64,000 bases of DNA from Perkinsela sp. pyNocScin1. Its lineage: Eukaryota; Euglenozoa; Kinetoplastea; Prokinetoplastida; Perkinselidae. Position numbers and translations under genes: made by a program. The notes below the pieces were generated by a model. It ran no database searches. It worked only from the letters and a program-made list of their open reading frames with translations, and was not told the DNA's origin. This document shows positions 36,545-46,800 of this stretch, one piece after another; position 1 is the first letter of the stretch; every line of letters begins with the position of its first letter. The stretch lies in contig CAXHTR010000001.1 in the NCBI GenBank assembly GCA_964019655.1, forward strand, positions 1,364,001 to 1,428,000. Direction: 5' to 3'.

Positions 36545-37129
36545 ATGCTAAAGAAGATTTTCCAAGATCTTAGCTCGCGAAGTAAGCCGGGCTTTTTTAG
36601 TGGGATCGGAATAACTATGGGCTGTGGTGCGCTATTATACGCAATCCGCAGGCCAATTAGAGCTGATACTGTGAATCAGACAGCTGATGTGGCGTCTGAG
36701 GCACTCAGTGACCACAGACTTCGCCAGCAGGCTGTTATGCTATCTAATGAGGTTGTCAATAAGCTGCTTCGAAACGATGAAGTGGCTATGTTGGTAAGGG
36801 ATGTTCTCATTCACGTCGTTCAGCAAAACGAGACGAGAAATGCGCTCATGATGTTAATTCATAATGTGTTTGAGGACCCATACTTTCAAGAAACTGTTAA
36901 AAAGTTTGTGATTCGCACGCTGAATGACCCTTGGATTATCGAAAAGGTGAATGATTTGGCATCGAATACAGGACATAGCCTTATTCAAAATCCGAAGCTC
37001 CGCAGTGAAGTTACTGGCCTTCTAAAGAATTCGGCGATGTCCGCATTAGACTCTGAGGCTGTCCAGGATTCTGGCGTTTTGTATGGAAGAACTGTCTTCC
37101 GACGGATAATTTCTATATGGAGGTCGTAG
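36545..37129 (+). CDS. Unrecognised protein with one membrane segment
   Basis: The 194-residue protein has a hydrophobic segment near residues 17-33 (FFSGIGITMGCGALLYAI) after a basic start, then a long helical region with repeated amphipathic helices (SNEVVNKLLRNDEVAMLVRD, NALMMLIHNVFEDPYF). A repeated 'helix-DP or NP' spacing of about 35 residues (EDPYFQETV, NDPWIIEKV, QNPKLRSEV) is visible. This resembles conserved kinetoplastid mitochondrial membrane proteins of unknown role. A pyrimidine tract with TAG lies about 30-40 bases upstream. Confidence 0.65.
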   Translation: MLKKIFQDLSSRSKPGFFSGIGITMGCGALLYAIRRPIRADTVNQTADVASEALSDHRLRQQAVMLSNEVVNKLLRNDEVAMLVRDVLIHVVQQNETRNALMMLIHNVFEDPYFQETVKKFVIRTLNDPWIIEKVNDLASNTGHSLIQNPKLRSEVTGLLKNSAMSALDSEAVQDSGVLYGRTVFRRIISIWRS

Positions 37130-37200
37130 TGAATTTTCTTCAAGTTCCTCACTGATACATACAATACATCACATTTTATGCTTCCTCCTTTCTGTAATCC

Positions 37201-38241
37201 ATGCGTATTTTGTGCTACGTAACCAATGAGGTAATTGATAGATTGAAATCAACAAAATGTGCATCTCTGGAAAAAATATCACTGGTCTATCCCCCACCGA
37301 ATGATTTGCGAGAGTTTGATGAAAATGACTGCCTCAAATTGGACCTTGAAACCAGCGACGATGTTCTACTTATCGATCCAGCTTACTGCAATGCTTACGC
37401 TTCACTCATAACCTACTGCGCTTTTCATAGAAAAGTTCCTGTATATGTCTGTTGTGAGAACGACAAAGAAATGTCAGAAGTAAAGAATGCATTGCTTTGC
37501 TCCAGTGAATTCCTTGAATTCGGCTCGAAGGATGGAATTGAAGACTTCTTGCTCAGCCTGACAAAAGAGGGTACGCTAATCTCCTTCGAAGGAGGAGATG
37601 GGGTGGGCAAACAAACACAAACACAGTTGATGAAACAAAGGCTCCAATCAGCTGGCTATACAGTAAAAAGTATAGACTTCCCTCATGATACCGCTCTATG
37701 TGGAAAGGAAATCCGAAAAGTTCTGCGAGGTGATTTCGGAACGATCAAAGAGATCAACCCTGTTTTATTCGCAGTAATGTACGCCTTTAATCGTGCAGAT
37801 TTGAAAAGTTTGCTCCGATTTTGGCTCAAAAAAGGGTATATCGTGATATTGGACAGGTATGTGGAGGCGAATTACGGTCATCAGATCAGCAAAATTGAGA
37901 GTAGTGAGCAGAAAAAAGAGATGCTCGATAATCTCCAACAATTTGAGCACAAATGGCTTGGAATACCACGATCAGACATTGTTCTTTACCTTGATTTGCC
38001 ACCAAAAGTTGCCGATGCGGCCCTCGGTAACGACTCGACGCGCGCAAGCCTCGACATACATGAGACAGCACACCGAGATTACAAGGAAAGTGTGAGAAAA
38101 ACCTTTTTGTGGTGCTCGCGTGTTTTAGACAACTGGAAAGTCGTACCATGCCTTCATTCAAATCAAGGGAGGGACGAGCGCTTGAGCATAAATGAGGTAC
38201 ATGCGATATGCTTGGAGCACGTGATGAAGGTGATTGCATAA
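37201..38241 (+). CDS. Thymidylate kinase-like protein with N-terminal extension
   Basis: Residues ~125-346 form a dTMP-kinase domain: P-loop FEGGDGVGKQTQTQL, IDFPHD, DRYVEANYGHQ (DR motif), and the lid region ATSN-equivalent ending in LDIHETAHRDY. The P-loop has Gln after the Lys (GKQTQ) where most P-loops have Ser/Thr. GKQTQ-type P-loops and the GDFG...NP..FA..YA..RAD block also occur in a group of bacterial thymidylate kinases, as I recall. The first ~120 residues are an extra domain of unknown role. The enzyme would make dTDP from dTMP. No acceptor AG lies between the upstream pyrimidine tract (CTTCCTCCTTTCTG) and this ATG, so the start could be internal. Confidence 0.75.
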   Translation: MRILCYVTNEVIDRLKSTKCASLEKISLVYPPPNDLREFDENDCLKLDLETSDDVLLIDPAYCNAYASLITYCAFHRKVPVYVCCENDKEMSEVKNALLCSSEFLEFGSKDGIEDFLLSLTKEGTLISFEGGDGVGKQTQTQLMKQRLQSAGYTVKSIDFPHDTALCGKEIRKVLRGDFGTIKEINPVLFAVMYAFNRADLKSLLRFWLKKGYIVILDRYVEANYGHQISKIESSEQKKEMLDNLQQFEHKWLGIPRSDIVLYLDLPPKVADAALGNDSTRASLDIHETAHRDYKESVRKTFLWCSRVLDNWKVVPCLHSNQGRDERLSINEVHAICLEHVMKVIA

Positions 38242-38319
38242 ATTTTCATATTGCTTCTCGAGCCCGAAAAGACCAGACCGATCCCCTTATTCTCATTGAC
38301 GTTTACACTTTTACTTAAT

Positions 38320-40059
38320 ATGAGCTCGCAAACGAGAGATAAAGTATCTAAGCGCAAAGGCTCGAGCTTTGCCGCACAGAATCAAAATGCACTTGAAGAA
38401 ATTCGTCCAGGTAAAGTGAAGGAAGGGCACCCCTTAGGGCAATTTGAGGTGCCCCAAAATATAGCCCTCTCTGCTCAACAGATCATCGCTGAACCACTGA
38501 GCTTTCCTTCGCTAACGCGGATTCAGGAAGGCTTGTTATCACTTTTTGACACAGAAACTGAAAGTATGTCTGAGGCAGACTTATTTATTGAAGCACGGAG
38601 GCGCTCGGGAAAAACCACTGGATCTCTCATGCTTCTTCTCGGCAATTATTTTGTACGTGAGTTTTCTCGAGACTCAAAGAGGACAGAAGAAAGGAAGCTT
38701 GTAATTTTTTTTGTCCCATCATCGGAGCGCTTACACGAGGTATGTGAGGTACTTGATTCGATAAAGCGTAGAATCGAAGTTAAGCAGCCATTCTTCGAGT
38801 ATGTTGCGATAACTCGCGCCGATTCTAACCTTGCAAAGCGAGTCCGCGATATCAAATCGGGCATCGTACTTGCAACACCGGCAGCATTTGTGGCTCATGC
38901 GCTCGTGGGGTCAGGTGAGCGCAGGAAAGTGTTCGAAGGCACAAGGGCTGTGGTTTTCGACAGTGCTGACGAAATGATGTCCAATGTGAGCATAGACAAG
39001 ATTGCTTCAGAGATATCCGCGGCACGTGAATGCCAGTCAACACCGCTTAAAACCCAGGTGATAATTACATGCAGCTACCGAACGCAGAGTGTCCAGCGTT
39101 TGAAGGAGACTCTGCTCTACACACCTATCAACATTACTCTTGAGCAGCAGCTCGATGTTTGTGCTGCCGGGGATGAGCTCATAAGCCCATCAGTGAGCAA
39201 GTCTACGGTAGAAAAATTGCTGGAGCAAGATACAGCTCCGTCGACGAGCTTAAGCTCCGATTCTGCGCCTGTGCAGCATAAACTGCGTACAGTCACTGGG
39301 CATCATTTATGCCTAAATGATGATGCAGAAAAGTTTACCTGGACGTACGCGTTACTCATGCGCGCTCGAAATCTGGGGCAAAAGGTTCTGCTCATTGCCT
39401 CAGATGTTCCGAATTGTTACAAGATGCAGCTTTTTCTCTGCGCCCTCAACGTATCAGCAAGTGTCGTTCATGAGCTTCTGAGCACTGACACGCGATCAAA
39501 AGCCCGTCAAGACTTTCTTCGGCGAGGCGCTGCTGTGATGATTATATCAGATGGTATTCTGCAGCACATAATTGATTCCACTGCACAAAGCGTTGTAAAT
39601 GATGAAAAGATATTTTCCTCGCTAGACATTTGTATCGTTCCTGACCAGAATAGCACAGACAAGTTCATGGAGAAGTACACCAAGCTTGATTTGTTCCTTT
39701 CCGAGCATGCGCCATCGAAGCAGACCCAAGATAAGCCTGCAAATCTGATAGCAGTCTTTTCTGGAAGACACTCTATGGCCACAATCCACGATTTAAATAG
39801 TTATTTGGCGCATAAGACTTGCGCAGCAATAGCGAGAAATGGCACGGCCGACGCGCCTGGCAACGAGAACTATATATACGCAGAAATTACACCAGAGGAG
39901 ATAAAGGCATATCAATACAGATGCAACGATGTCCTTTTCACGCAGTGCACGAAGAAACGAGTGAAATTGGAGACTGCAAAGATCATAGCGAAAGAAATAC
40001 AGTCCATCCAGACATCAAAGAAAGCAAAAATCTCCGGTAAAAAGCGAAGGAGACATTGA
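38320..40059 (+). CDS. Dbp9/DDX56-like DEAD-box family protein, catalytically degenerate
   Basis: The 579-residue protein matches Dbp9/DDX56. The second RecA-like domain has LNDDAEKFTWTYALLMRARN and LLIASDVPNCYKMQLFLCALN, and the C-terminal hallmark YQYRCNDVLF...AKEIQ leads to a basic KKRRRH tail. Catalytic motifs are altered: motif I is RRRSGKT (normally GxGSGKT), motif II is DSAD (about residue 214, normally DEAD), the SAT motif is TCSY, motif Ia is PSSERL, and no HRxGRxxR motif VI is found. Dbp9 acts in 60S ribosome assembly, so this may be a structural pseudo-helicase. The ATG at 38320 is used because the frame upstream starts only at TTG. Confidence 0.8.
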   Translation: MSSQTRDKVSKRKGSSFAAQNQNALEEIRPGKVKEGHPLGQFEVPQNIALSAQQIIAEPLSFPSLTRIQEGLLSLFDTETESMSEADLFIEARRRSGKTTGSLMLLLGNYFVREFSRDSKRTEERKLVIFFVPSSERLHEVCEVLDSIKRRIEVKQPFFEYVAITRADSNLAKRVRDIKSGIVLATPAAFVAHALVGSGERRKVFEGTRAVVFDSADEMMSNVSIDKIASEISAARECQSTPLKTQVIITCSYRTQSVQRLKETLLYTPINITLEQQLDVCAAGDELISPSVSKSTVEKLLEQDTAPSTSLSSDSAPVQHKLRTVTGHHLCLNDDAEKFTWTYALLMRARNLGQKVLLIASDVPNCYKMQLFLCALNVSASVVHELLSTDTRSKARQDFLRRGAAVMIISDGILQHIIDSTAQSVVNDEKIFSSLDICIVPDQNSTDKFMEKYTKLDLFLSEHAPSKQTQDKPANLIAVFSGRHSMATIHDLNSYLAHKTCAAIARNGTADAPGNENYIYAEITPEEIKAYQYRCNDVLFTQCTKKRVKLETAKIIAKEIQSIQTSKKAKISGKKRRRH

Positions 40060-40238
40060 TCTATGCACGGAGGAGATCGCCTGAGTGCCCCGAGCGGGTT
40101 TTCCCGAATTATCCGAGTGATAGCCCCTGCAAGAAGTAATGAATGTAAGCACATCATGTGGTAAGCACAGAATGATTGCTCGAGCTTTCTTATAAGATTC
40201 ACTGTTATTTTTCGGTGGTCTCATTGTTCAAGTACTAA

Positions 40239-40955
40239 ATGACGGCACTCGTTGATGGACTTCTTTGCACTCTTTTCATCGCGGAGACATCGAAAGTTTT
40301 AGGCGTTGATTTATTAGACAACAAGCGTCCTTGCCTACAGACCGAGGGCATGCGGCTGTTCTTCCAAAACGTAGATCCAAGCTATGTTGCTACCATATCT
40401 CGCCATAGTCCGAATAGCGATGTTTGTGACGGACCGGGGAACTACCCCTGGGAATATATGACGTGCAGTGACGGATTGCTACGCGAGGTGCGATCTGCGC
40501 ACGCTGACCGAGGCAATTATTCCTTAGAATTTCTCCCGGGATCAGTAAGGACATTACTTATCCCGTTTTGTAGCCAATCGTACGAGATTAGCACGCGAAT
40601 GCTTCCACGCGAACTCCGAGCTCTGAATGTGCGCTTTAATAATATTTGTGGAACATTCGACCTTCGGACACTTCCAGCAATGTCTCGGGAGATACGCGCA
40701 GACAATAATGAGATATGTGGCATTGTTAACCTAATTCAGTTACCCGACTCCATGCAGATCATAAGCCTGACTGGAAACAACATCTCGCACGTGATATTGT
40801 ACGATGATTTGCCTGCCTGTCTCAGATCAATAGACTTTGGAGAAAACCCGATCGTGGCGATTCGGCCTGTGCGCCGGCGTCACTCTGCGCACACGGAGGG
40901 CATTCATGTGAAAGGATTGTGTCTATACACAGAAAAGTTTGTGTCAAAGGGGTAG
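40239..40955 (+). CDS. Leucine-rich repeat protein, possibly secreted or surface
   Basis: The 238-residue protein has a hydrophobic start (LVDGLLCTLFIAE) that may be a weak signal peptide. Residues ~95-215 are divergent LRRs of about 22-24 residues with the pattern LP..LR.L.V..NNI.G.F.L, LP...REI.ADNNEICG and LP..MQIISL.GNNIS. This repeat style occurs in large LRR families of free-living and endosymbiotic kinetoplastids; I recall this only in general terms. The function is probably protein interaction. A pyrimidine-rich stretch ending CAAG lies just upstream of the ATG. Confidence 0.65.
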   Translation: MTALVDGLLCTLFIAETSKVLGVDLLDNKRPCLQTEGMRLFFQNVDPSYVATISRHSPNSDVCDGPGNYPWEYMTCSDGLLREVRSAHADRGNYSLEFLPGSVRTLLIPFCSQSYEISTRMLPRELRALNVRFNNICGTFDLRTLPAMSREIRADNNEICGIVNLIQLPDSMQIISLTGNNISHVILYDDLPACLRSIDFGENPIVAIRPVRRRHSAHTEGIHVKGLCLYTEKFVSKG

Positions 40956-40978
40956 GAAAAATAGTATGTTAATGTACC

Positions 40979-41020
40979 TGGGGATAATATCAAGTAATCT
41001 GCCTATTTCATTTATCCCCA
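40979..41020. repeat. Short inverted repeat (stem-loop) just after the LRR gene
   Basis: TGGGGATAA at 40979-40987 and its exact complement TTATCCCCA at 41012-41020 form a 9-bp stem with a 24-base loop. It is 24 bases past the LRR stop codon at the convergent switch, so it could act in 3' end formation or termination, or be a decayed element. Confidence 0.4.
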
Positions 41021-41060
41021 TGTAGGCTTCAGCTTGCTTTCCTGAACACATGAATCTACA

Positions 41061-41246
41061 ATGGCTATTTATCAACAGGCTAAGTGCATTCTGATGACAT
41101 TTTTAATCGATTTTGGGGATTTTCTAGATCAGTGCCCATCCATGCTCGTATGTAACTGGATTCTGATTTTAAGCGTATTGCTCTCATTTGAAAGCGCGTT
41201 GATCTCACAATACTTCCAACCTTTCTTTGGGCGCATTCACCAGTGA
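41061..41246 (+). CDS. Doubtful small membrane protein (61 residues)
   Basis: An ATG-started 61-codon frame on the plus strand, 105 bases after the LRR gene. It encodes a hydrophobic segment (WILILSVLLSFESALI) after a Cys-containing start. Strand and spacing would suit a last gene of the plus array, but the frame is short and the composition could reflect chance in AT-rich DNA. No family is recognised. Confidence 0.2.
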   Translation: MAIYQQAKCILMTFLIDFGDFLDQCPSMLVCNWILILSVLLSFESALISQYFQPFFGRIHQ

Positions 41247-41484
41247 AAAGAGAGATCTTTCATTTGAGCACCTCGAAGTAGGTGTCAGCGCTTGAAATTT
41301 ACCTGATTTAAACGAGAACCACGAATTCTCAGAAAGCTTTCGGCTTGGATCGCATGTTAATGGATAGTGTATATAAATTTATGAACATAATTGCGTCGTT
41401 TCTCGTGCTTGCATGAGACAAATGGTCCTGTCTCAAAAAATACACACCCTTGCCATACATATGAATTACTAAATTAGACCTCGG

Positions 41485-43752
41485 TCACCTTTTCTTCCAG
41501 CGCTTCGAGGACGGTGATGATTGCGTGCCCTGCAGTGACGTACGAACTGCATCCTTCGCACGTTCGTTCGCTTCCTTCGCTGACTGCAGGCTGTCTTGGC
41601 CCGCTTTGAGTTTTTCCCGCGCGCTCGTCCGATTCTCTTCCGCAAGCTTTCGGCGCGTTTGCGCCTGCCCAATTAGCTCGACGCGCTGCACTTCATAGCG
41701 CTTTGCGACCCCCTGACACTCACTTATATCTTCTGCAAGACTTTTTAAGCTTTTTTGTTTCTTCCGCTGCCGCACAGCAAGACTATCGAGGGCTCGAGAT
41801 GCGGCATCAGCATCGGTGTACGCACGCATCTCTGCCCCTGCTATACACTCGAGTACACCCGCCAATGCATGGCTCTGGTTGACGCTGAGTGCAGTGCAGG
41901 CATTTCTCTCGATACAAAGCTCACGTGCCACGACTTCTAGCGCATTCGTCGATTGCATGTCTTGTATGGCCTCATCAACGCTAGGTACGGGAACGGCCTC
42001 TGCCTTGGGCAAGTTCTCGGCGAGGGTACTTGCCCCACTCTCGTAATCCGCTACGATCTGTGCGCGGCACAGATTTTCGTGTGCACCGAGCTGTTTCAGC
42101 TCGATGGTAGCCCTCCAGCCCACAAAGTTAGACAGTAGCTCAGTCAGCGTCTGATCGCTCTGAATGATCAGGGCGCTTCGGTTGTACGCCTCGTACCCCA
42201 TAACATTCATGAGCGCAGCATCACGGACAATACCGCACCTGTTTCGATTCTCGAGCGCCATCATGGCACTGCGGGAGGAATCTTCGTGATGCACGAGAGC
42301 TTGCCATGCCTCTTCACAGCACGCAATGACGTGCAAACGCGCTGTAAATCCCGCGCACATGCGCTCTACGTCACACAGCTGCGCATCGCAGAGAGTTTCT
42401 GCGTCTGTCCTCCACGCGCGAAACAAGGCCTCACGCTCAGCCGCAAAAATTTTGCTTCGTTCAGCGACGGATTCTCGCTCATTCGCATATGCCTGTGTGA
42501 GGTCTGCGCGCAGCCTGTCCGCGTCCAACAAAATGCTGTGGCGAGCTGCTGCCTCATCGTTTAAGAGAAGTGCCCTGCTCGCCGCATGCTTCGCGATTCG
42601 CTCGCGCGTGGTTTCGAGAGCTTCATGCAGCGCAGTGTGCATGTTCGACACACCATCCGCGCACACTTTGAATAGTTCCCGTTTTTCTCTCATCGCCTGA
42701 GCGATTGAATCGGTCATCAGCGCGAGGCTTTTTTCTATATAGCCTCGTATGCCCCTCTCTCTTGCCTGCTTCTCGAGCAATAGCGACGCGCGGCACGTGC
42801 GCTCTTCGTTTACAACATCTGCGCGTCGAGCATCAGCCTGATGCTGCAGCAGCCCAATTTGCTCGTGGAAGCTCCGCAGTCGCTCCAGAATTTGCAATTT
42901 ACTGCGAAGGAGCGCGCTCTCGATTGCACTAAACGCGCCCTTCGCCTGACTGACGAGTGTGTCCCGTGCGCGCACTTCATTTCCCTGCACTTCTTCGCGC
43001 AGCGCCTTGAAACGCGTGAGCGTTGCTGTATCGTGCAGATAGCTGCTGTGGAGATTTGCCCGGTTCTGCTTTTCGTTGCATTCAAGTGCATCTCTTTGCG
43101 CTTCATGCGCCTCGACCATGGCGACACACTTCGCGTGCCGTGACTGAATGGAAGTAGCGAGGCGACGGCACAGGTCATAGAGGCCTTCCACTTCGCCCGT
43201 GCACGCATGTGCAAGTTCATATCTATTCGATCTCTCTGTGTAAATGACAGCCACCATGCCTCTACGGGTTCGCTCCATCGCTTGGAAAATAGAGCGCTCA
43301 TGTGCGTGCTGGGCCTGAAGCTCTTGGCGGCGTGTGAGTTCGACCGCCTGTAGATCTGAGGGCTGCTTTATACAGTACAACCAGTGCGTTTGAGTCTCGA
43401 GCTCTATGTTAGTCCGGGTTGCGTGCTCATCACCGCACAGCGCGGCGAGATGCTGCGTGCGGGTCGTGCAGTCAGCAAAGTGCTCGGTGAGCGCTTCAAA
43501 CGAGTCTGCAAAGCTTCTGGCGATGGAGCTTCGACGTTCGCTCTCGAGTTTGACACAGCTCTGCGTGATGCGGCGGAACTTTGTCTTAAAGAATGGCGTC
43601 TCTGCTTCAACCTGCTTTAGTCTGATTTGGATAGTCTGCCGGTCGACCCCGCCTATGTCTTCTTTACTCTCACAGCGCATCGCATTTTCCCACTTTTCCC
43701 CCTTCGCCTCTGTTTTAGGGCGAAGAGCATTGCTCTTGCCCGAGTTTGGCAT
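41485..43752 (-). CDS. Long coiled-coil protein, unrecognised, GC-rich
   Basis: The 755-residue protein is almost entirely helical, with heptad-like Leu/Ala spacing and repeated E..SR..M or E...R..I segments (HEDSSRSAMMALENRNR, EKQARERGIRG) recurring roughly every 65-85 residues. It has few Pro or Gly and is rich in Arg, Glu, Ala and Cys. Sampled lines reach about 57% GC, against about 42% elsewhere, and codon choice is correspondingly GC-rich. Coiled-coil proteins of this type in flagellates are often cytoskeletal or flagellar, but no family is recognised. It is the last gene of the right minus array. Confidence 0.7.
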   Translation of the reverse strand: MPNSGKSNALRPKTEAKGEKWENAMRCESKEDIGGVDRQTIQIRLKQVEAETPFFKTKFRRITQSCVKLESERRSSIARSFADSFEALTEHFADCTTRTQHLAALCGDEHATRTNIELETQTHWLYCIKQPSDLQAVELTRRQELQAQHAHERSIFQAMERTRRGMVAVIYTERSNRYELAHACTGEVEGLYDLCRRLATSIQSRHAKCVAMVEAHEAQRDALECNEKQNRANLHSSYLHDTATLTRFKALREEVQGNEVRARDTLVSQAKGAFSAIESALLRSKLQILERLRSFHEQIGLLQHQADARRADVVNEERTCRASLLLEKQARERGIRGYIEKSLALMTDSIAQAMREKRELFKVCADGVSNMHTALHEALETTRERIAKHAASRALLLNDEAAARHSILLDADRLRADLTQAYANERESVAERSKIFAAEREALFRAWRTDAETLCDAQLCDVERMCAGFTARLHVIACCEEAWQALVHHEDSSRSAMMALENRNRCGIVRDAALMNVMGYEAYNRSALIIQSDQTLTELLSNFVGWRATIELKQLGAHENLCRAQIVADYESGASTLAENLPKAEAVPVPSVDEAIQDMQSTNALEVVARELCIERNACTALSVNQSHALAGVLECIAGAEMRAYTDADAASRALDSLAVRQRKKQKSLKSLAEDISECQGVAKRYEVQRVELIGQAQTRRKLAEENRTSAREKLKAGQDSLQSAKEANERAKDAVRTSLQGTQSSPSSKRWKKR

Positions 43753-43859
43753 GTGGAAATGTACTTTTTACAAAGCTCAGACAATCATATGACGAAGAAA
43801 TCTTCAAAAGCGTCAAACAAGAGTCTCCTATGGCTCATGCAACAGATAAATAGTTATAA

Positions 43860-46800
43860 TCATAAAAGAAAGTCAAAGTCTTCATCTTCGAAGATGAAAC
43901 TTTTCTTGGGCTGCGCTTTTTGCTCGCTGACGGGCTCACTCGCAGGCCGTGCAGCAACTGCAGTAGGCGCCTCAGGCACATGAATGCTCAACTTTCGATG
44001 TGTAGGCTTCTTACGAGTAGGCTTCTCTTCGTCAGACGAGGCCGCAGCTTCGTTCGTAGAAAAATCGCTTTCACTCGCGGCATCGTCAAATATGCCGTCA
44101 CTCAAAGTATCCTCTGACGAGCCATCGGACGAATAATCAGCTTTCTTCGCCCTAGGCTTCGCCGCCTTTTTTGCTTTTGCCGTGCTCGGTGGTGCTGTCC
44201 GCTTCACAGGCTTCTTATCGTTTGTATCTGCCGAGTCTCCATCCGCAGCTACAAAGCTCTTTTTCGGCTTTTTCTCGCTTATTTCAGTGTCTCTCTTAAT
44301 GGCGCGCCGAGCGGTATCGCTGAGCTGCGGGACTCGAATTCGTTTGATATCAAAAGCTTGACGATGCTTGAGCTTTCGCTTTGCCTCCGCGCTTTGCTTC
44401 TCCTGTACGTTGTAGTACTCTGTGAGTGCACGTGATACTGCGTCAAGGTCAGCCATCCAAAGGTCCTTCGGTGTCCGCGCTTCGAGGTTGCGAATCTCGC
44501 GCGCCGTGTCGTCTGCTTGCCTTTCCAGTGCTTCGGCTCGCTCAAGTGTGAGGGACCAAATTTTCATACCGAGAAGATAGTCATAGTCGCGAGAGCGTTG
44601 TGCGACAATGGGCGATTCATCCGCTTCTGTATTTGCTTCCCGAATTGAATACAGCGATGTTTCATCCACCGTGCTTGCACTGTCATTCGTATTGGATGCT
44701 TCGGAGCTCCCAAGGCTTCGCGGTGGAGGGAACGCGGTATATCCTTTCTTCTGTATTTCCTCGAGAAGATGAATCTTCTTCTTTTTGCTAATTACAAGAG
44801 TGCCATCGTTCACCTCGCGGATAAAACGAACCATATTCTGAAGTTTCTCGAGGAGATTTCTGAGCTTTGCGAGCATGTGTGCCTGCCGCTTCCTGTAGTA
44901 CTCCAGTCGAACGATGTAAAATGCCTTGAGCATGGCCTCAGCGTCTTGAAATTTCTTGAGCTGTCCCGTTTCATCGAAGCACATCAGGTTAGTAGCTGCG
45001 ATTGATGATCGCAAATCGAGGCGCTCTGCGAGTATTCCCTTATTTTGCCACGCCTTAAGGACTTCGGGGTGGAAAATTACATCAAAGTCGACCGTGGTGT
45101 CTGTGTGGTGCTCGCGGAAATTGAGCACAAGGTCGTTCGTCATCAGCTCTTCAAGCTTTTGCTTGTATTGATGCGTCCAGTAGCCGATGGGAAGCTCGCG
45201 AATCTGAACGAGCATCTCGTTGACGACTGTGAACGTGCCAACGCTAGAGAATTTACCCTTTTCCCTCTCGGTGATGTCCCCCAGAAAGCCATAGTACCAG
45301 GGCACCATTGGCTTCAGGCTCTCACCCGTCATGAGTCGCTTTAGATTTTCAATGATGTCCCAAGGATTGAAGTTCGGTATGCTCGTTGCAAACCCTGTGC
45401 CGATACCAGTTGTTCCGTTCACGAGAACCATGGGGATCACAGGAACATAGTAAAAAGGCTCTACAGGGAAGCCGTCGTCGTCTTTGTAGTCGAGAACTTC
45501 ATCGTCCTCGCGATGGAAGATCGATCGAGTAAGCTTTTGCAGTCGGGTAAAAATATATCTTGCAGATGCGCAGTCTTTTCCGCCCTGTAGTCGGGTACCA
45601 AACTGGCCATCAGGAACGAGGAGAGGGACATTGTTTGAGCCGACAAAATCTTGTGCCAAACCAACAATTGTGGCTTGCAGTGATTGCTCACCGTGATGGT
45701 ACGCTGCGTGCTCTGAGACATATCCAGTGAGCTGCGCGACTTTGATAGACTTGGTCAGATTTCGCTTGAAGCAAGAGAACATAATTTTCCTTTGGCCTGG
45801 CTTGAGTCCATCAATGAGCGAGGGAATCGACCGCTCGCAGTCAGCGATAGAAAATTGAATCAGCTCTTTGTCGATAAAGTCCTTATAGCGAATTGCCTTG
45901 ACGCGGTAATCTACTTGCTCCTGCTCGCTGGCCTTATAGTCCTGAATCCACTGCTTTCGGTCATCAATCTTGTCTTTCGAAAATGCGAGCACGATTTGTC
46001 GGTCATCTGCGCCATCGTTCTCGTACTTAAACGTAATTTTATGCTGACTTAAGTTTGAAAAATATTCTTTGCCCTCAGCTGAGGTACTTGTACCCAGACC
46101 TTTGTAGTATTTGATGGACCACTGTGCTGCTTCTGCATCTGGCAGACTTCGCTTCCAATCCAAATAGGCATTGAGGGCGAAAAATGACTTGACTTCTTTG
46201 CTTCGCTTGTGAAATGCCTTTACTATTGGTGTTATGAACTGTGTCATGAATCCTGGAAGCTTTGCGAGAGATGGCCAGAAGTGATGGATGAAGTTAACGA
46301 CCAGTCCCTTGATATGGCTTCCGTCCTGATCTTGGTCAGACATAACCATGAGATGCCCGTAGCGCAGCCCTTCTGTCGACGTATACGTTTTTCCGATTTG
46401 AAGCCCAAGAATTTTCATGATGGCTTGAATTTCCTGGCATGCACCAACTTTTTTAATGCCAGCATCGCGCACATTGAGTGGCTTACCCCGGAGGGGGAAA
46501 ACACCGAACTTGTCACGACCGATTGTTCCTAGGCCACCAACCGCCAACGCTTTTGCACTATCTCCTTCTGTCAATATTAGCGTGCAGTCGGCAGCATTGC
46601 GGCCGCCGGCATCATTCGCATCCTCGAGCTTTGGTATGCCGATAACTCTCCCAGACCCGGCCTTTGCTTTTGCGCTCATTTGCTTCGTCAGTTTGCTATT
46701 CGCGGTTTCAACACTTCGATCAAGAAGTCCACTTTTCAGTAAATTATCAATCATAGATGCTGGTAGCGAGCAAGTTAAGCCAAAGTTTGCCTTTGTAGTG

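Larger units (their letters stand above)
40956..41484. other. Convergent strand-switch region
   Basis: The plus array ends at 40955 and the next minus-strand gene ends at 41485, so transcription from both sides meets here. In kinetoplastids this would be a termination zone. It holds a stem-loop at 40979-41020 and a 61-codon plus-strand frame at 41061-41246; no tRNA is evident. Confidence 0.5.

Noticed and set aside
40070-40172. 33-codon plus-strand frame between Dbp9 and the LRR gene
   Set aside because: Too short, no pattern, and no acceptor signal clearly placed for it.
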